Position numbers and translations under genes: made by a program. From Bathymodiolus brooksi (lineage: Eukaryota; Mollusca; Bivalvia; Mytilida; Modiolidae), in assembly GCA_963680875.1 (NCBI GenBank), contig OY804575.1, positions 30,780,494-30,844,493 of the forward strand: a DNA stretch of 64,000 bases, given 5' to 3'. The notes under the pieces are model-generated. The model was not told the origin of the DNA. It saw only the letters and a list, made by a program, of their open reading frames with translations, and searched no databases. The number at the start of each line of letters is the position of its first letter. Positions within the stretch are counted from its first letter, which is position 1. Positions 62,601 to 64,000 of this stretch are shown here, piece after piece.

Positions 62601-63245
62601 GACTAATACTTAATATAAAGTTGTCGCTTGCTTCATGATGTCCATATCTGCCGTTATTAGTAAAATAACGTAATGGTTTGGTTTGTTTTATGGTGTTTAA
62701 CGTCACTTTCAACAATATTTCAGCAATATCGTGGTGGCTAGTTATATTGGTGTAGGAAACCGGCGTACCCGGAGAAAACAACAGACCTGTTGCAAGTCAC
62801 TAGCAAACTTTATCACATAATCTTGTATCGAGTACACCTCGCCTGAGCGGGATTCGAACTCACAACGTTAGTGGTGATAGGTGTTAATTGCATAGGTAGT
62901 TATAAATCCAACGACCATGCGATCACGACCATGACGGCCCCCGAAATAATGCAATGAATTCATCTCAACTTGATATATGAAATGTGACGTGAACATTAGA
63001 TCTCGATAGAAATATGTATAACTTATCTACATATCGTTACCAATTAATCAGGTCGTCTATTTTATCTATTGTTAATATTGTATTATGCTTATATATGAAC
63101 ACCATGTTATACATCCGTGTATTTCCAGGATGTGTCATTTATACCGGAGAAAGAAGGAGAAGAACAGTACTTTGATAATTTCATTGTTTCTAGAAAATCG
63201 TCATCACATGAAACAGATAAAGTTCTTGTTAGTCTAAAGCACAAG
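14179..63245 (+). CDS. Receptor-type protein tyrosine phosphatase with fucolectin (FTP) and eight EGF-like domains; 26 exons, 3' end outside window
   Basis: Single-pass receptor phosphatase that should remove phosphate from phosphotyrosine at the inner face of the plasma membrane, with a lectin/EGF ectodomain for an unknown ligand. The 26 exons (listed separately) join with consistent phases into 1097 codons without a stop. Order by residue: signal peptide 1-22; FTP/F5-8C-like domain 23-163; eight 8-Cys EGF repeats about 163-531; TM helix about 543-565; juxtamembrane 566-680; PTP D1 681-958 with KNRY 701-704, WPDHG 836-840 and Cys869 in [14 protein letters not shown]2 from 959, cut by the window end before its own active-site region. 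All ectodomain introns are phase 1. Known family logic: tandem D1/D2 receptor phosphatases usually have an active D1 and a weak or inactive D2. An FTP plus EGF ectodomain differs from vertebrate RPTP ectodomains (FN3, Ig, MAM, carbonic-anhydrase-like). The exon model is hand-built; UTRs and alternative exons are not resolved. Confidence 0.9.
15168..15374 (+). CDS. Exon 2: first half of FTP/F5-8C-like lectin domain
   Basis: Acceptor TTGACAG and donor GTAAGT flank a 207-nt phase 1-1 exon. It contains the family hallmarks of fucolectin/tachylectin-4/pentraxin-1 domains: [21 protein letters not shown], then AWWRLDIGQ and a strand ending YYRNA. The conserved DGN, SC-HT and WWR-LD positions are present, which supports a folded domain. 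The usual R-x-D that contributes to fucose and calcium binding in eel agglutinin is RNA here, so sugar binding is uncertain. Confidence 0.9.
15878..19071 (+). repeat. Diverged ~466-bp tandem array, seven tRNA-like heads
   Basis: Lies in intron 2. The head motif TGGATGTGGTCGAGTGGTCT recurs at 16071, 16534, 17003, 17468, 17936, 18402 and 18868 (spacing 463-469 bp). Each unit carries an A-box-like TGGTCGAGTGG (consensus TRGYNNARNNG) and, about 70 bp later, a B-box-like GTTCAAATC. Some copies are altered (GTTCATATC). The array is bounded by (TA)n at both ends and stops at TTTTCAGACG(TA)n, the same junction as the larger array at 33511-41257. Units differ from one another by a few percent. Confidence 0.92.
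19072..20251. other. End of intron 2
   Basis: Contains three ~38-bp tandem copies at about 19963-20070 with TCAGTTGTCGACA and ATTTGTTGTCATTGA. The rest is unassigned. Confidence 0.5.
20252..20467 (+). CDS. Exon 3: second half of FTP/F5-8C-like lectin domain
   Basis: 216-nt phase 1-1 exon. It begins within the typical [11 protein letters not shown] strand, contains Cys residues in HLCYHD and [10 protein letters not shown], and ends with the characteristic closing strand [10 protein letters not shown]. Joined to exon 2 it gives a domain of about 141 residues, the normal size for this fold. The donor is GTAAGA. Intron 2 before it is 4.9 kb and holds the ~466-bp tandem array. Confidence 0.9.
20468..23125. 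other. Intron 3 (2.7 kb)
   Basis: One short family-A tail fragment near 20945-21003 (GATTTACGGATTCTGATTAA). No exon candidate with splice sites and domain features found. Confidence 0.4.
23126..23257 (+). CDS. Exon 4: EGF-like repeat 1
   Basis: 132-nt phase 1-1 exon encoding one EGF-like module with eight cysteines, beginning [11 protein letters not shown] and ending APGYQGGKC. The spacing matches MEGF/laminin-type repeats. The acceptor (ATGGTAG at 23119-23125) has a poor pyrimidine tract but is the only site giving the correct first Cys and phase. The donor is GTAAGT. Confidence 0.85.
24198..24540 (-). repeat. Dispersed repeat family A, copy in intron 4
   Basis: Reverse-strand blocks GACTGAGCAACACAAACACC, CCCCGGAAGGGTAAACAGTT and GGCAACCGTCATG, continuing into the part resembling 12230-12360. 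It faces a + strand copy that follows at once (24575-24750). Confidence 0.55.
24575..24750 (+). repeat. Dispersed repeat family A, copy just before EGF2 exon
   Basis: GGAGTTCGTGTTGCTCGATC, TTGTTTGTCCTTATGTTCC and CGATTTACGAATTCTGATTT mark the family. It ends about 45 bp before the exon 5 acceptor. Confidence 0.6.
24795..24929 (+). CDS. Exon 5: EGF-like repeat 2
   Basis: 135-nt phase 1-1 exon with eight cysteines, from [11 protein letters not shown] to GGWKGDKC. Acceptor ATTATAG, donor GTATTA. Same module type as its neighbours. Confidence 0.9.
25340..25670 (-). mobile_element. tRNA-derived SINE, subfamily 2
   Basis: On the - strand the head has a B box (GGTTCGAGCCC form near 25605) and the tail carries the GATATAGCTGAA block. 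The middle (CCTTAATGCTGCGTGCTTA, CTCGGATACATTAACCTGAT) matches 47240-47570 in the opposite orientation. Intronic between EGF2 and EGF3. Confidence 0.7.
26150..26287 (+). CDS. Exon 6: EGF-like repeat 3
   Basis: 138-nt phase 1-1 exon with eight cysteines, from [10 protein letters not shown] to SSGWKGPRC. Acceptor CTTGTAG, donor GTAAGT. The reading frame stays open through the donor into an intronic 30-bp repeat array until TGA at 26653, so retention of this intron would add a repetitive tail and release a soluble ectodomain. Confidence 0.9.
26346..26758 (+). repeat. 30-bp tandem array, about 13-14 copies, open in the gene's frame
   Basis: Unit ACAATTACAGGAATTGACCA plus GGGATACATA. As 30 is a multiple of three it reads [10 protein letters not shown] repeatedly in frame with exon 6, until a variant unit (CAATGA) makes a stop at 26653. 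Each unit contains TTACAG|GA, an acceptor-like site. It starts 59 bp after the exon 6 donor. Confidence 0.95.
27040..27177 (+). CDS. Exon 7: EGF-like repeat 4
   Basis: 138-nt phase 1-1 exon with eight cysteines, starting [10 protein letters not shown] and ending DPGWKSTTC. Acceptor CTTACAG; the donor GTATAA is weaker than most. NGSS is a possible N-glycosylation site. Confidence 0.88.
27928..28130 (+). mobile_element. SINE copy, 5'-truncated
   Basis: CGCAGCCGCAAGTGATAAAG, CTCGGTGGTTCTCTCCTG, GGTCGCCATGGTATATCTGA and GTGGCGTTAAACACC, in the order of the full-length copy at 62113-62375. Confidence 0.8.
28573..28713 (+). CDS. Exon 8: EGF-like repeat 5
   Basis: 141-nt phase 1-1 exon with eight cysteines, from [10 protein letters not shown] to VAGWIGPRC. 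Acceptor TTTTCAG, donor GTATTA. Its CDQG-x-FG opening is like repeat 4, suggesting module duplication. Confidence 0.9.
29269..29409 (+). CDS. Exon 9: EGF-like repeat 6
   Basis: 141-nt phase 1-1 exon with eight cysteines, from [10 protein letters not shown] to KPGYLGLKC. Acceptor TTTCAG, donor GTATTT. The internal CDNVEGLC resembles CDNVDGTC of repeat 5. Confidence 0.9.
29990..30135 (-). repeat. Dispersed repeat family A-like fragment
   Basis: The reverse-strand order of an ACAAATAGACAACCAATAGC block, AAACTAAAGATTGACCAACA and GAATCCACTATAAACC parallels 12560-12665. Diverged. Confidence 0.4.
30574..30793 (+). repeat. 54-bp array, four copies, abutting the EGF7 acceptor
   Basis: Unit GTGCGTCAGCTGTGTATGTT, GTTTTATGTATGTATTTCAA, GTGACAATTAATTA. 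The last copy ends TATGTATTGTAG, which is the acceptor of exon 10; earlier copies have TATGTATTTCAAG at that point. The working splice site is thus part of the repeat unit. Confidence 0.9.
30794..30931 (+). CDS. Exon 10: EGF-like repeat 7
   Basis: 138-nt phase 1-1 exon with eight cysteines, from [10 protein letters not shown] to DRGWRSDSC. Acceptor TATTGTAG, donor GTAAGC. It lies directly behind a four-copy 54-bp tandem array whose last copy supplies the acceptor. NRTS is a possible N-glycosylation site. Confidence 0.9.
31518..32970 (-). mobile_element. 5'-truncated retroelement with reverse-transcriptase ORF and 3' tail
   Basis: Contains the RT fragment 31885-32961 and about 370 bp of 3' tail down to 31518. 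The terminal ~193 bp (31518-31712) recurs at 58685-58877 in the same orientation, which marks the element's 3' end. Homology to the family begins near 32961, about 60 bp from the EGF8 exon, so this is an insertion in intron 10 on the opposite strand. Confidence 0.8.
31885..32961 (-). CDS. Reverse transcriptase, N-terminally truncated, Penelope-like type
   Basis: The frame is open from 33054, but only the part from about 32961 resembles the family (about 357 residues). Numbered from 33054: motif [14 protein letters not shown] at 99-111; motif B region, [17 protein letters not shown] at 184-200; catalytic YIDDVL at 230-235; thumb-like end with [15 protein letters not shown] and YQDLVEIYS. The catalytic Asp residues are intact and no stop interrupts it. 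N-terminal RT motifs are missing, and no GIY-YIG endonuclease follows in the tail. The [11 protein letters not shown] and [12 protein letters not shown] style fits Penelope-like elements common in molluscs; assignment to that order rather than another non-LTR group is less sure than the RT call. Confidence 0.8.
   Translation of the reverse strand, partial: KSSTCSTKELSIHLTKILSAVKEGQQKYCETVYLRSGINHMWILKNSKDLLDNLKSRSFSQVSSIKTFDFSTLYTTLPHDKLKTRLKETIHKAFSHRNYGSKFVVLGYNSTYFSNKIQKGKTCYSEEQVISMLEFLIDNIFVSFGGTLFQQVIGIPMGTNCAPLLADLFLCSYESEFLQKLVKDKKIHEARAFNFTYRYIDDVLSINNSRLAEFLPLIYPPELEVKETTDTASSASFLDLYLEFDDSGQLSTKIYDKRDDFNFKIINFPNMCSNITASPAYGVYISQLIRYARASSNYSDFLKRYLHLRNRLLDQGYEKIRLIRSLIKFIFRYQDLVEIYSVSAEKIISNAFSYSENV
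33020..33160 (+). CDS. Exon 11: EGF-like repeat 8
   Basis: 141-nt phase 1-1 exon with eight cysteines, from [10 protein letters not shown] to KEGYKGVKC, followed by EIR. Acceptor AATTATAG, donor GTATTT. A reverse-transcriptase fragment on the other strand ends about 60 bp upstream, so this exon's branch-point region is only a short strip of host DNA. Confidence 0.9.
33511..41257 (+). repeat. 470-bp macrosatellite, 16 full units plus a truncated head, with Pol III-like boxes
   Basis: Lies in intron 11. Exactly 470-bp units run head to tail; heads TGGATGTAGTCGAGTGGTCT occur at 33991 and every 470 bp to 41041, plus a truncated one at about 33526. Each head has an A-box match TAGTCGAGTGG and a B-box match GTTCAAATC within TGTGGGTTCAAATCCCGTC. 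A T6 run (CTCCTTTTTTAGGG) sits just before each next head. Units are nearly identical, differing mainly at two sites (TTGAGATCC/TTGGGATCC and GTACAGTG/GTATAGTG). (TA)n flanks both ends. The short 71-codon frame in every unit has no protein features and I do not call it a gene. Confidence 0.95.
41352..42963 (+). mobile_element. Tc1/mariner-type DNA transposon, 1.6 kb, inactive
   Basis: Terminal inverted repeats begin CTACTCAAAAAAAGTTTTGC at 41352, and the reverse complement of the right end begins CTACTCAAAAAAAGCTTAGC at 42963. Each is flanked by TA (41350-41351 and 42964-42965), the expected target duplication. It carries a broken transposase. It sits between the 470-bp array and the TM exon, inside intron 11. 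Length and TA duplication are typical for Tc1 elements. Confidence 0.93.
41735..42741 (+). pseudogene. Broken Tc1-like transposase
   Basis: Visible pieces: N-terminal helix-turn-helix ([16 protein letters not shown], about 41790-41835); second DNA-binding part ([20 protein letters not shown], from about 42000); VIVWAGIS at 42290; [10 protein letters not shown] at about 42433; SPDLDPIEH at about 42530. Breaks: a shift around 41835, a stop before 41950, a stop at about 42168 at the place of the first catalytic Asp (the usual SDES reads stop-V-E-S), a TGA at about 42384 with a frame change, and a TAG at about 42610. The second Asp and third acidic residue (DD34E spacing style) remain. Clearly non-functional. 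Confidence 0.9.
43038..43140 (+). CDS. Exon 12: transmembrane helix
   Basis: 103-nt exon (phase 1 in, phase 2 out). It encodes a short extracellular stalk ([10 protein letters not shown]) and a hydrophobic span, [20 protein letters not shown] then IFY, followed by RKR from the next exon as the cytoplasmic stop-transfer. GxxxG-like glycines at the start of the helix could favour dimer contacts (inference). The donor is CTACAG|GTATTA; the intron begins with an array made of copies of this exon end. Confidence 0.92.
43141..43950 (+). repeat. ~40/80-bp array derived from the end of the TM exon and its donor
   Basis: The exon 12 end reads TTGTTAGTTGCAGTAGCTGT then GTTTATCTTCTACAG|GTATTA. Array monomers read TTGTTAATTGCAGTACCAGG plus GGGTTTCTTCTACAAGTATTT, alternating with TGTTAATTGTAGTAATTGTG plus GTATCATCTACAGGTATTT, as an 80-bp dimer. 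About seven copies preserve CTACAG|GTATTT, a donor almost equal to the real one. The array starts directly at the splice site. Confidence 0.93.
43951..44573. other. Rest of intron 12
   Basis: No recognisable feature; ordinary AT-rich intron ending in the acceptor of exon 13. Confidence 0.4.
44574..44635 (+). CDS. Exon 13: basic cytoplasmic juxtamembrane segment
   Basis: 62-nt exon, acceptor TATTGTAG, donor GTATGA, phase 2 in and phase 1 out. It completes the Arg after the TM helix and adds [20 protein letters not shown], rich in Lys/Thr as expected at the inner membrane face. Confidence 0.85.
44880..45160 (+). CDS. Exon 14: juxtamembrane region with YxN motifs
   Basis: 281-nt exon, acceptor TTATTAG, donor GTAAGA, ending in phase 0. 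It encodes residues 588-680, acidic and low in hydrophobics, with Tyr598 (YDNV), Tyr632 (YAND) and Tyr643 (YSNA). pYxN is the known consensus for GRB2-type SH2 domains. The end, [12 protein letters not shown], leads into the N-terminal helix of phosphatase D1. No other domain is recognised. Confidence 0.88.
45585..45735 (-). mobile_element. SINE tail fragment in intron 14
   Basis: Reverse-strand blocks GGTATTTAACGCCAACTT, TTAGTTTTATTGGTGGAGGA and ACTTTATCACATAATGTTGT match 62690-62830. It ends about 30 bp before exon 15. Confidence 0.7.
45766..45853 (+). CDS. Exon 15: start of PTP domain D1 (KNRY)
   Basis: 88-nt exon, acceptor GTTATAG, donor GTAAGA. It encodes the N-terminal part of D1, ending [11 protein letters not shown] plus the first base of the following Tyr. 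KNRY is the phosphotyrosine-recognition loop of classical PTPs. Phase 0 in, phase 1 out. Confidence 0.92.
47235..47575 (+). mobile_element. tRNA-derived SINE, subfamily 2, + strand copy
   Basis: The head has TGGTGAAATGATTAGCG and a GGGATCGAGCCCC box; the middle GCATTAAGGAGAACGAGCAA matches 25340-25670 inverted; the tail is GCCATGATATAGCTGAAAAA. It runs directly into the ACGC/ACTC microsatellite. Confidence 0.75.
47574..47755. repeat. Compound microsatellite (ACTC)n(ACGC)n(ACTC)n(CCTC)n(ACTC)n
   Basis: Pure four-base repeats directly after the SINE tail, as often found where a SINE end has expanded. Open frames here are artefacts of the repeat. Confidence 0.95.
47808..48404 (+). repeat. 61-70-bp array made of the exon 16 acceptor and exon start, nine copies
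   Basis: ATATTTAG|ATGACCATTCCAG recurs with the AG/A junction at 47821, 47888, 47955, 48017, 48084, 48145, 48208, 48275 and the real 48337. Upstream units continue through GTTAAGTTAACTGAAGCCAG and then CTGTAGTTTTATATG back to the next acceptor. Several units lack four bases (AGAGTTAACTGA), which puts a stop seven or eight codons after the junction; others reach TGA in the next unit. Confidence 0.95.
48337..48404 (+). CDS. Exon 16: PTP D1 core strand (YDHSRVKL...DYINANYIK)
   Basis: 68-nt exon. With the Tyr split from exon 15 it reads [20 protein letters not shown], then YIK: the conserved PYDHSRV-L and DYINANY motifs. Acceptor AATATTTAG, donor GTATTA. It is the last of nine similar units; the eight upstream copies (from 47821) repeat the acceptor and the first part of the exon but not the DYINANYIK end or the donor. 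Only the last copy keeps the frame. Confidence 0.93.
48668..48940 (-). mobile_element. SINE, subfamily 1, nearly full length
   Basis: Reverse strand of the 62113-62375 element: GTGTTTTAACGCCACTTTCA, CAGCTATATCATGGCGACCA, GGTGGAAGAAGCCGGAGTAC, then the head with ATTGAGCCACTCGGGCCC. Intronic between exons 16 and 17. Confidence 0.85.
49072..49108 (+). CDS. Exon 17: PTP D1 micro-exon (AYIATQG)
   Basis: 37-nt exon encoding [12 protein letters not shown] plus the first base of Gly. AYIATQGP is a conserved classical PTP motif. Acceptor CATTTTCAG, donor GTATGA, phase 0 in and phase 1 out. Confidence 0.9.
49316..49413 (+). CDS. Exon 18: PTP D1 (DFWQMIWQ)
   Basis: 98-nt exon encoding [20 protein letters not shown] and then [13 protein letters not shown]. 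It matches the PTP helix and strand with DFW-MIW and IVMVT-L-E. Acceptor TTTTAG, donor GTAATT, ends in phase 0. Confidence 0.93.
50070..50175 (+). mobile_element. SINE tail fragment in intron 18
   Basis: CCAATAAAACTGAAAGCCAC, GATAGAGCTGAAATATT and a GAAAGTGACGTTTAAAGCCC end match the SINE 3' region. It lies about 50 bp before the exon 19 acceptor. Confidence 0.7.
50229..50360 (+). CDS. Exon 19: PTP D1 (CEKYWP)
   Basis: 132-nt phase 0-0 exon opening KKCEKYWPQ, the conserved K-C-xx-YWP motif, then beta strands ending [13 protein letters not shown]. Acceptor TTTGTAG, donor GTAAGT. Confidence 0.92.
50817..50962 (+). CDS. Exon 20: PTP D1 WPD loop and catalytic cysteine
   Basis: 146-nt exon, phase 0 in and phase 2 out. 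It contains [14 protein letters not shown], with the WPD-loop general acid Asp838, and ends VVHC plus two bases of Ser, so Cys869 is the catalytic nucleophile. The donor GTAAGT is followed almost at once by a 4.5-kb 78-bp tandem array. The acceptor ATTTAG is AT-rich but is the one that gives the frame. Confidence 0.95.
50973..55495 (+). repeat. 78-bp minisatellite, about 58 copies, splitting the catalytic motif
   Basis: Unit GTCTGTTTTATATAAGATTC, CTACAAGGTGACTTGTTCAT, CATGAACTAGTATAAGATGT, TGACGTGATCACAGTATA. It starts 10 bp after the exon 20 donor. Linked variants (AGCTTCC with CTATTATAAGATGTGGACG; AGATTCC with CTAGTATAAGATGTTGACG) recur in blocks, showing multi-unit duplications. Every unit has a donor-like CAAG|GTGACT and an acceptor-like ATCACAG. 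Size 4.5 kb. Confidence 0.96.
55505..55710 (+). mobile_element. SINE copy after the 78-bp array
   Basis: CAACATTATGTGATAACAAT, GGTACTCCGGTTTCCTCCAC and CCGCCATGATATAGCTGAAA mark the SINE. Head diverged or truncated. Confidence 0.7.
55860..55995 (+). repeat. Dispersed repeat family A, tail fragment
   Basis: TTCTGTGTAGTATTTTGTAG, CCATTGCATTGTCTGTCC and ACGGCTTCTGATTAGCAAGT in the family order. Intronic. Confidence 0.5.
56106..56241 (+). CDS. Exon 21: PTP D1 P-loop remainder (AGIGRTG)
   Basis: 136-nt exon starting with the last base of Ser870, then [15 protein letters not shown]. Together with exon 20 this gives an intact [10 protein letters not shown] signature with Arg875. It ends RMNMIQTV, the start of the Q-loop. 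Acceptor CATAACAG, donor GTAAGT, phase 0 out. All residues needed for catalysis in D1 are present. Confidence 0.95.
56242..56871. other. Intron 21
   Basis: AT-rich, no recognised element apart from a short TTTTCTGGAATAACCT motif at 56328 that also occurs at 2548 and 33205. Confidence 0.4.
56872..57000 (+). CDS. Exon 22: end of PTP D1 and linker
   Basis: 129-nt phase 0-0 exon beginning [14 protein letters not shown], the Q-loop and last helix of D1 (family form QYxFxYxxxxE). It continues as an acidic linker, [20 protein letters not shown] then Q. Acceptor ACTATAG, donor GTGAAG. Confidence 0.9.
57490..57580 (+). mobile_element. Degraded SINE tail
   Basis: GGCAATAAAACTGATCGCTG, GCGATTCAACTAAAATATTG and CATGTAACACCC are a diverged version of the SINE 3' region. 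Confidence 0.45.
57750..57849 (+). CDS. Exon 23: start of PTP domain D2
   Basis: 100-nt exon, acceptor TTTCTAG, donor GTAAGA. It reads [10 protein letters not shown]... [14 protein letters not shown]: the D2 counterpart of N-xx-KNRxxxILP. The Arg and Tyr of the KNRY motif are replaced (KNTV), as is common in inactive D2 domains. Confidence 0.88.
58544..59048 (+). repeat. 31-bp array interrupted by a retroelement 3' end
   Basis: Unit TTAGACATCAGTATTTGTTA plus ATGTATAATAG, about four to five copies before 58684 and five to six after 58880. The interruption (58685-58877) is a separate insertion. Lies in intron 23. Confidence 0.9.
58685..58877 (-). mobile_element. Retroelement 3'-end copy inserted in the 31-bp array
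   Basis: About 193 bp nearly identical to 31518-31712 (for example ATTACCGAACTCCGAACAAT and AAATGGTGGGTTGAATCAGA), in the same orientation relative to the RT strand. It stops where the longer copy continues (CTCCCGCTCT), the pattern of 5' truncation during target-primed insertion. The few differences suggest recent activity. Confidence 0.88.
59137..59210 (+). CDS. Exon 24: PTP D2 (DYINA)
   Basis: 74-nt exon giving [20 protein letters not shown] then AVIIP, the D2 equivalent of D-xRP-L plus DYINA. Acceptor CTTTACAG, donor GTGAGT, phase 0 out. The exon's last 23 bases plus the donor are the unit of the 29-bp array that fills the start of the next intron. Confidence 0.9.
59186..60095 (+). repeat. 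29-bp array made of the exon 24 end and its donor, about 30 copies
   Basis: The exon ends TACATTAATGCTGTTATTAT then ACCT|GTGAGT. The array repeats GTGAGTACATTAATGATGTT plus ATTATACCC, so every unit repeats the last exon bases and a full-strength GTGAGT donor. Units vary mostly at GCTGTT/GATGTT and CCCGTG/CACGTG. Because 29 is not a multiple of three, a more distal donor would usually shift the frame; direct read-through meets TGA after ten codons. Confidence 0.95.
60096..60790. other. Middle of intron 24
   Basis: No recognised repeat or exon. Confidence 0.35.
60795..61075 (+). mobile_element. SINE, subfamily 1b, with tRNA-like head
   Basis: B box in GTGAGTTCGAACCCCGTTTA; the middle AACATTGTGTGATAAAGTTT matches 62690-62945 inverted; the tail is CCGCCACGATATAACTGAAA then GTGGCGTTAACCACC. 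Confidence 0.8.
61402..61527 (+). CDS. Exon 25: PTP D2 ([13 protein letters not shown])
   Basis: 126-nt phase 0-0 exon, acceptor TTTTCCAG, donor GTATTG. It encodes [20 protein letters not shown] then [20 protein letters not shown]: the conserved VTQ-PLP-T--DFW block and the following strand of D2. Confidence 0.93.
61860..61960 (-). mobile_element. SINE head fragment
   Basis: Reverse-strand B box within GGCCTCGAACCCAGGATTTA and the motif TCTTTGGTCTTGGTCCGACT resemble the head of SINE subfamily 2. Confidence 0.5.
62113..62375 (+). mobile_element. SINE, subfamily 1, full-length reference copy
   Basis: tRNA-like head with GGGTGGCTCAATGAGT (A-box-like) and GGGTTCGCGCCC (B box), a body with CGCAGTCGCAAGTGATAAAG, and the tail CTTCTTCCACCACTAAAACT, GCCATGATATAGCTGAAAT, CCGTTAAGCAC and an A-rich end. 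About 263 bp. At least ten other copies or pieces in the window match it. Confidence 0.88.
62690..62945 (-). mobile_element. SINE, subfamily 1b, reverse strand
   Basis: TGGTGTTTAACGTCACTTTC, CAGCAATATCGTGGTGGCTA, then the head with GCGGGATTCGAACTCACAAC (B box reversed). Matches 60795-61075. About 180 bp upstream of exon 26. Confidence 0.82.
63129..63245 (+). CDS. Exon 26: PTP D2 (last exon in window)
   Basis: 117-nt phase 0-0 exon, acceptor ATTTCCAG, donor GTATAG. It reads [20 protein letters not shown] and ends VSLKHK. It corresponds to the CxxYWP region of D1, but the motif is degenerate (no YWP; FIPE in that place), which supports D2 being a pseudophosphatase. The D2 WPD-loop and P-loop exons must lie beyond 64000. 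Confidence 0.85.
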
Positions 63246-63424
63246 GTATAGCGAAATACAACATACTATTTATCTACATATAATTAAATTTAATACCGTA
63301 AATAGTATAAAATATGGAACTACTAATGAGAAAAACTCTTTTTTTCTTGTCCTGTGCAGAACAAACATTTGTATTGAAATTTTGATATTTGTTTTACTGT
63401 TATCTGTTTAATTTAATCTGCATG

Positions 63425-63645
63425 TATTATATTAAGTAAACGTGAGAGAAAACCTAGGGAACATCAAGTATGGACAATCTAGAGACACAGACAACATTGG
63501 GCACACAAGACACAGTGCGACACAAACAAAACAAACAAGGCAACGCATAAAGCTAACAACACGGGCTAAATGGATGCCATCAAGTAATGATATCCTGGAA
63601 CATAGATTTCTACAACATCTTATCATACTAAGACGGCGGTAAAAT
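63425..63645 (-). repeat. Dispersed repeat family B, copy 2
   Basis: Inverted relative to 365-615; shares the GAGACACAGACAACATT and ACACAAGACACAGTG region. Intronic after exon 26. Confidence 0.45.
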
Positions 63646-63724
63646 GAAAACAACCTTTCTGGTGTCCTAGAGATTATAATTTATGCATAATTCCTAATAT
63701 CTGCAACGTTTATTACATTCATAA

Positions 63725-63965
63725 ACAAGAAGAATACAGAAACCTTTGAGGATATCAATGAGGTGATCAACAGACGTACATTAAAGAAGGACAGGCAATG
63801 CAATGGATTTGGCCAACAGAAAAAAAGACAACAGATCTACAAAGCACTATACAGAAAACAATTTATTGGATAACAATATACCACCTCGCTCACTTTCCTG
63901 GCTTGATATAGGCAATTAAATGAAAATTGTCAGGGTTAAACTAGCTTTAACCGCACCTACCCCTT
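63725..63965 (-). repeat. Dispersed repeat family A-like, last copy in window
   Basis: GAAACCTTTGAGGATATCAA, AAAGACAACAGATCTACAAA and the following blocks follow the reverse-strand order of family A. Diverged. Confidence 0.4.
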
Positions 63966-64000
63966 TCTTAGTGAAATAATGCGGTTTTCCACATATGCGT

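Noticed and set aside
62046..62606. 186-codon open frame as a gene
   Set aside because: It covers a SINE (62113-62375) and has no recognisable protein features.

Overview
The window is a low-GC eukaryotic nuclear segment, almost certainly from a bivalve mollusc; a mytilid or other pteriomorph is plausible. Grounds: large introns with GT..AG junctions, short phase-matched exons, mollusc-type tRNA-derived SINEs, a dispersed reverse-transcriptase/3'-tail repeat family of a kind common in bivalves, a Tc1 transposon relic, and very many tandem repeats. No bacterial genes, operons or CRISPR arrays are present.

One real host gene fills most of the window, on the + strand, from 14179 to beyond 63245. 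I assembled 26 coding exons by hand. Their phases all agree and together they give 3291 nt (1097 codons) with no internal stop. The protein reads: signal peptide; an F5/8C-like fucolectin (FTP) domain in two exons; eight 8-cysteine MEGF-type EGF repeats, one per exon; one transmembrane helix; a juxtamembrane segment with three YxN tyrosine motifs; a complete tyrosine-phosphatase domain (D1) with KNRY, WPDHG and [10 protein letters not shown]; and the first half of a second phosphatase domain (D2), which runs off the window. It is therefore a lectin/EGF receptor-type protein tyrosine phosphatase.

Layout: 1-14165 is upstream DNA with decayed retroelement pieces, foldback elements and a 4.6-kb 25-bp minisatellite. 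14179-20467 holds the signal and FTP exons, with a diverged ~466-bp tandem array in intron 2. 23126-33160 holds the eight EGF exons, with SINEs, a 30-bp array and a reverse-transcriptase fragment just before EGF8. 33161-43037 is one intron containing 16-17 near-identical 470-bp units with tRNA-like A/B boxes and a dead Tc1 element. 43038-45160 encodes the TM and juxtamembrane segments. 45766-57000 encodes D1, whose catalytic motif is split by a 5.1-kb intron made of about 58 copies of a 78-bp repeat. 57750-63245 encodes the start of D2.

The most striking non-genic signal is that several intronic minisatellites are built from the edges of this gene's own exons. Arrays beside the TM exon, the D1 exon at 48337 and the D2 exon at 59137 carry many copies of the real splice site plus adjacent coding sequence; a fourth array abuts the EGF7 acceptor. 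These are arrays of decoy donors and acceptors inside a single gene. The 470-bp array looks like a recently amplified Pol III-promoter-bearing satellite.

All homology statements come from reading translations and motifs by eye; no database search was run.
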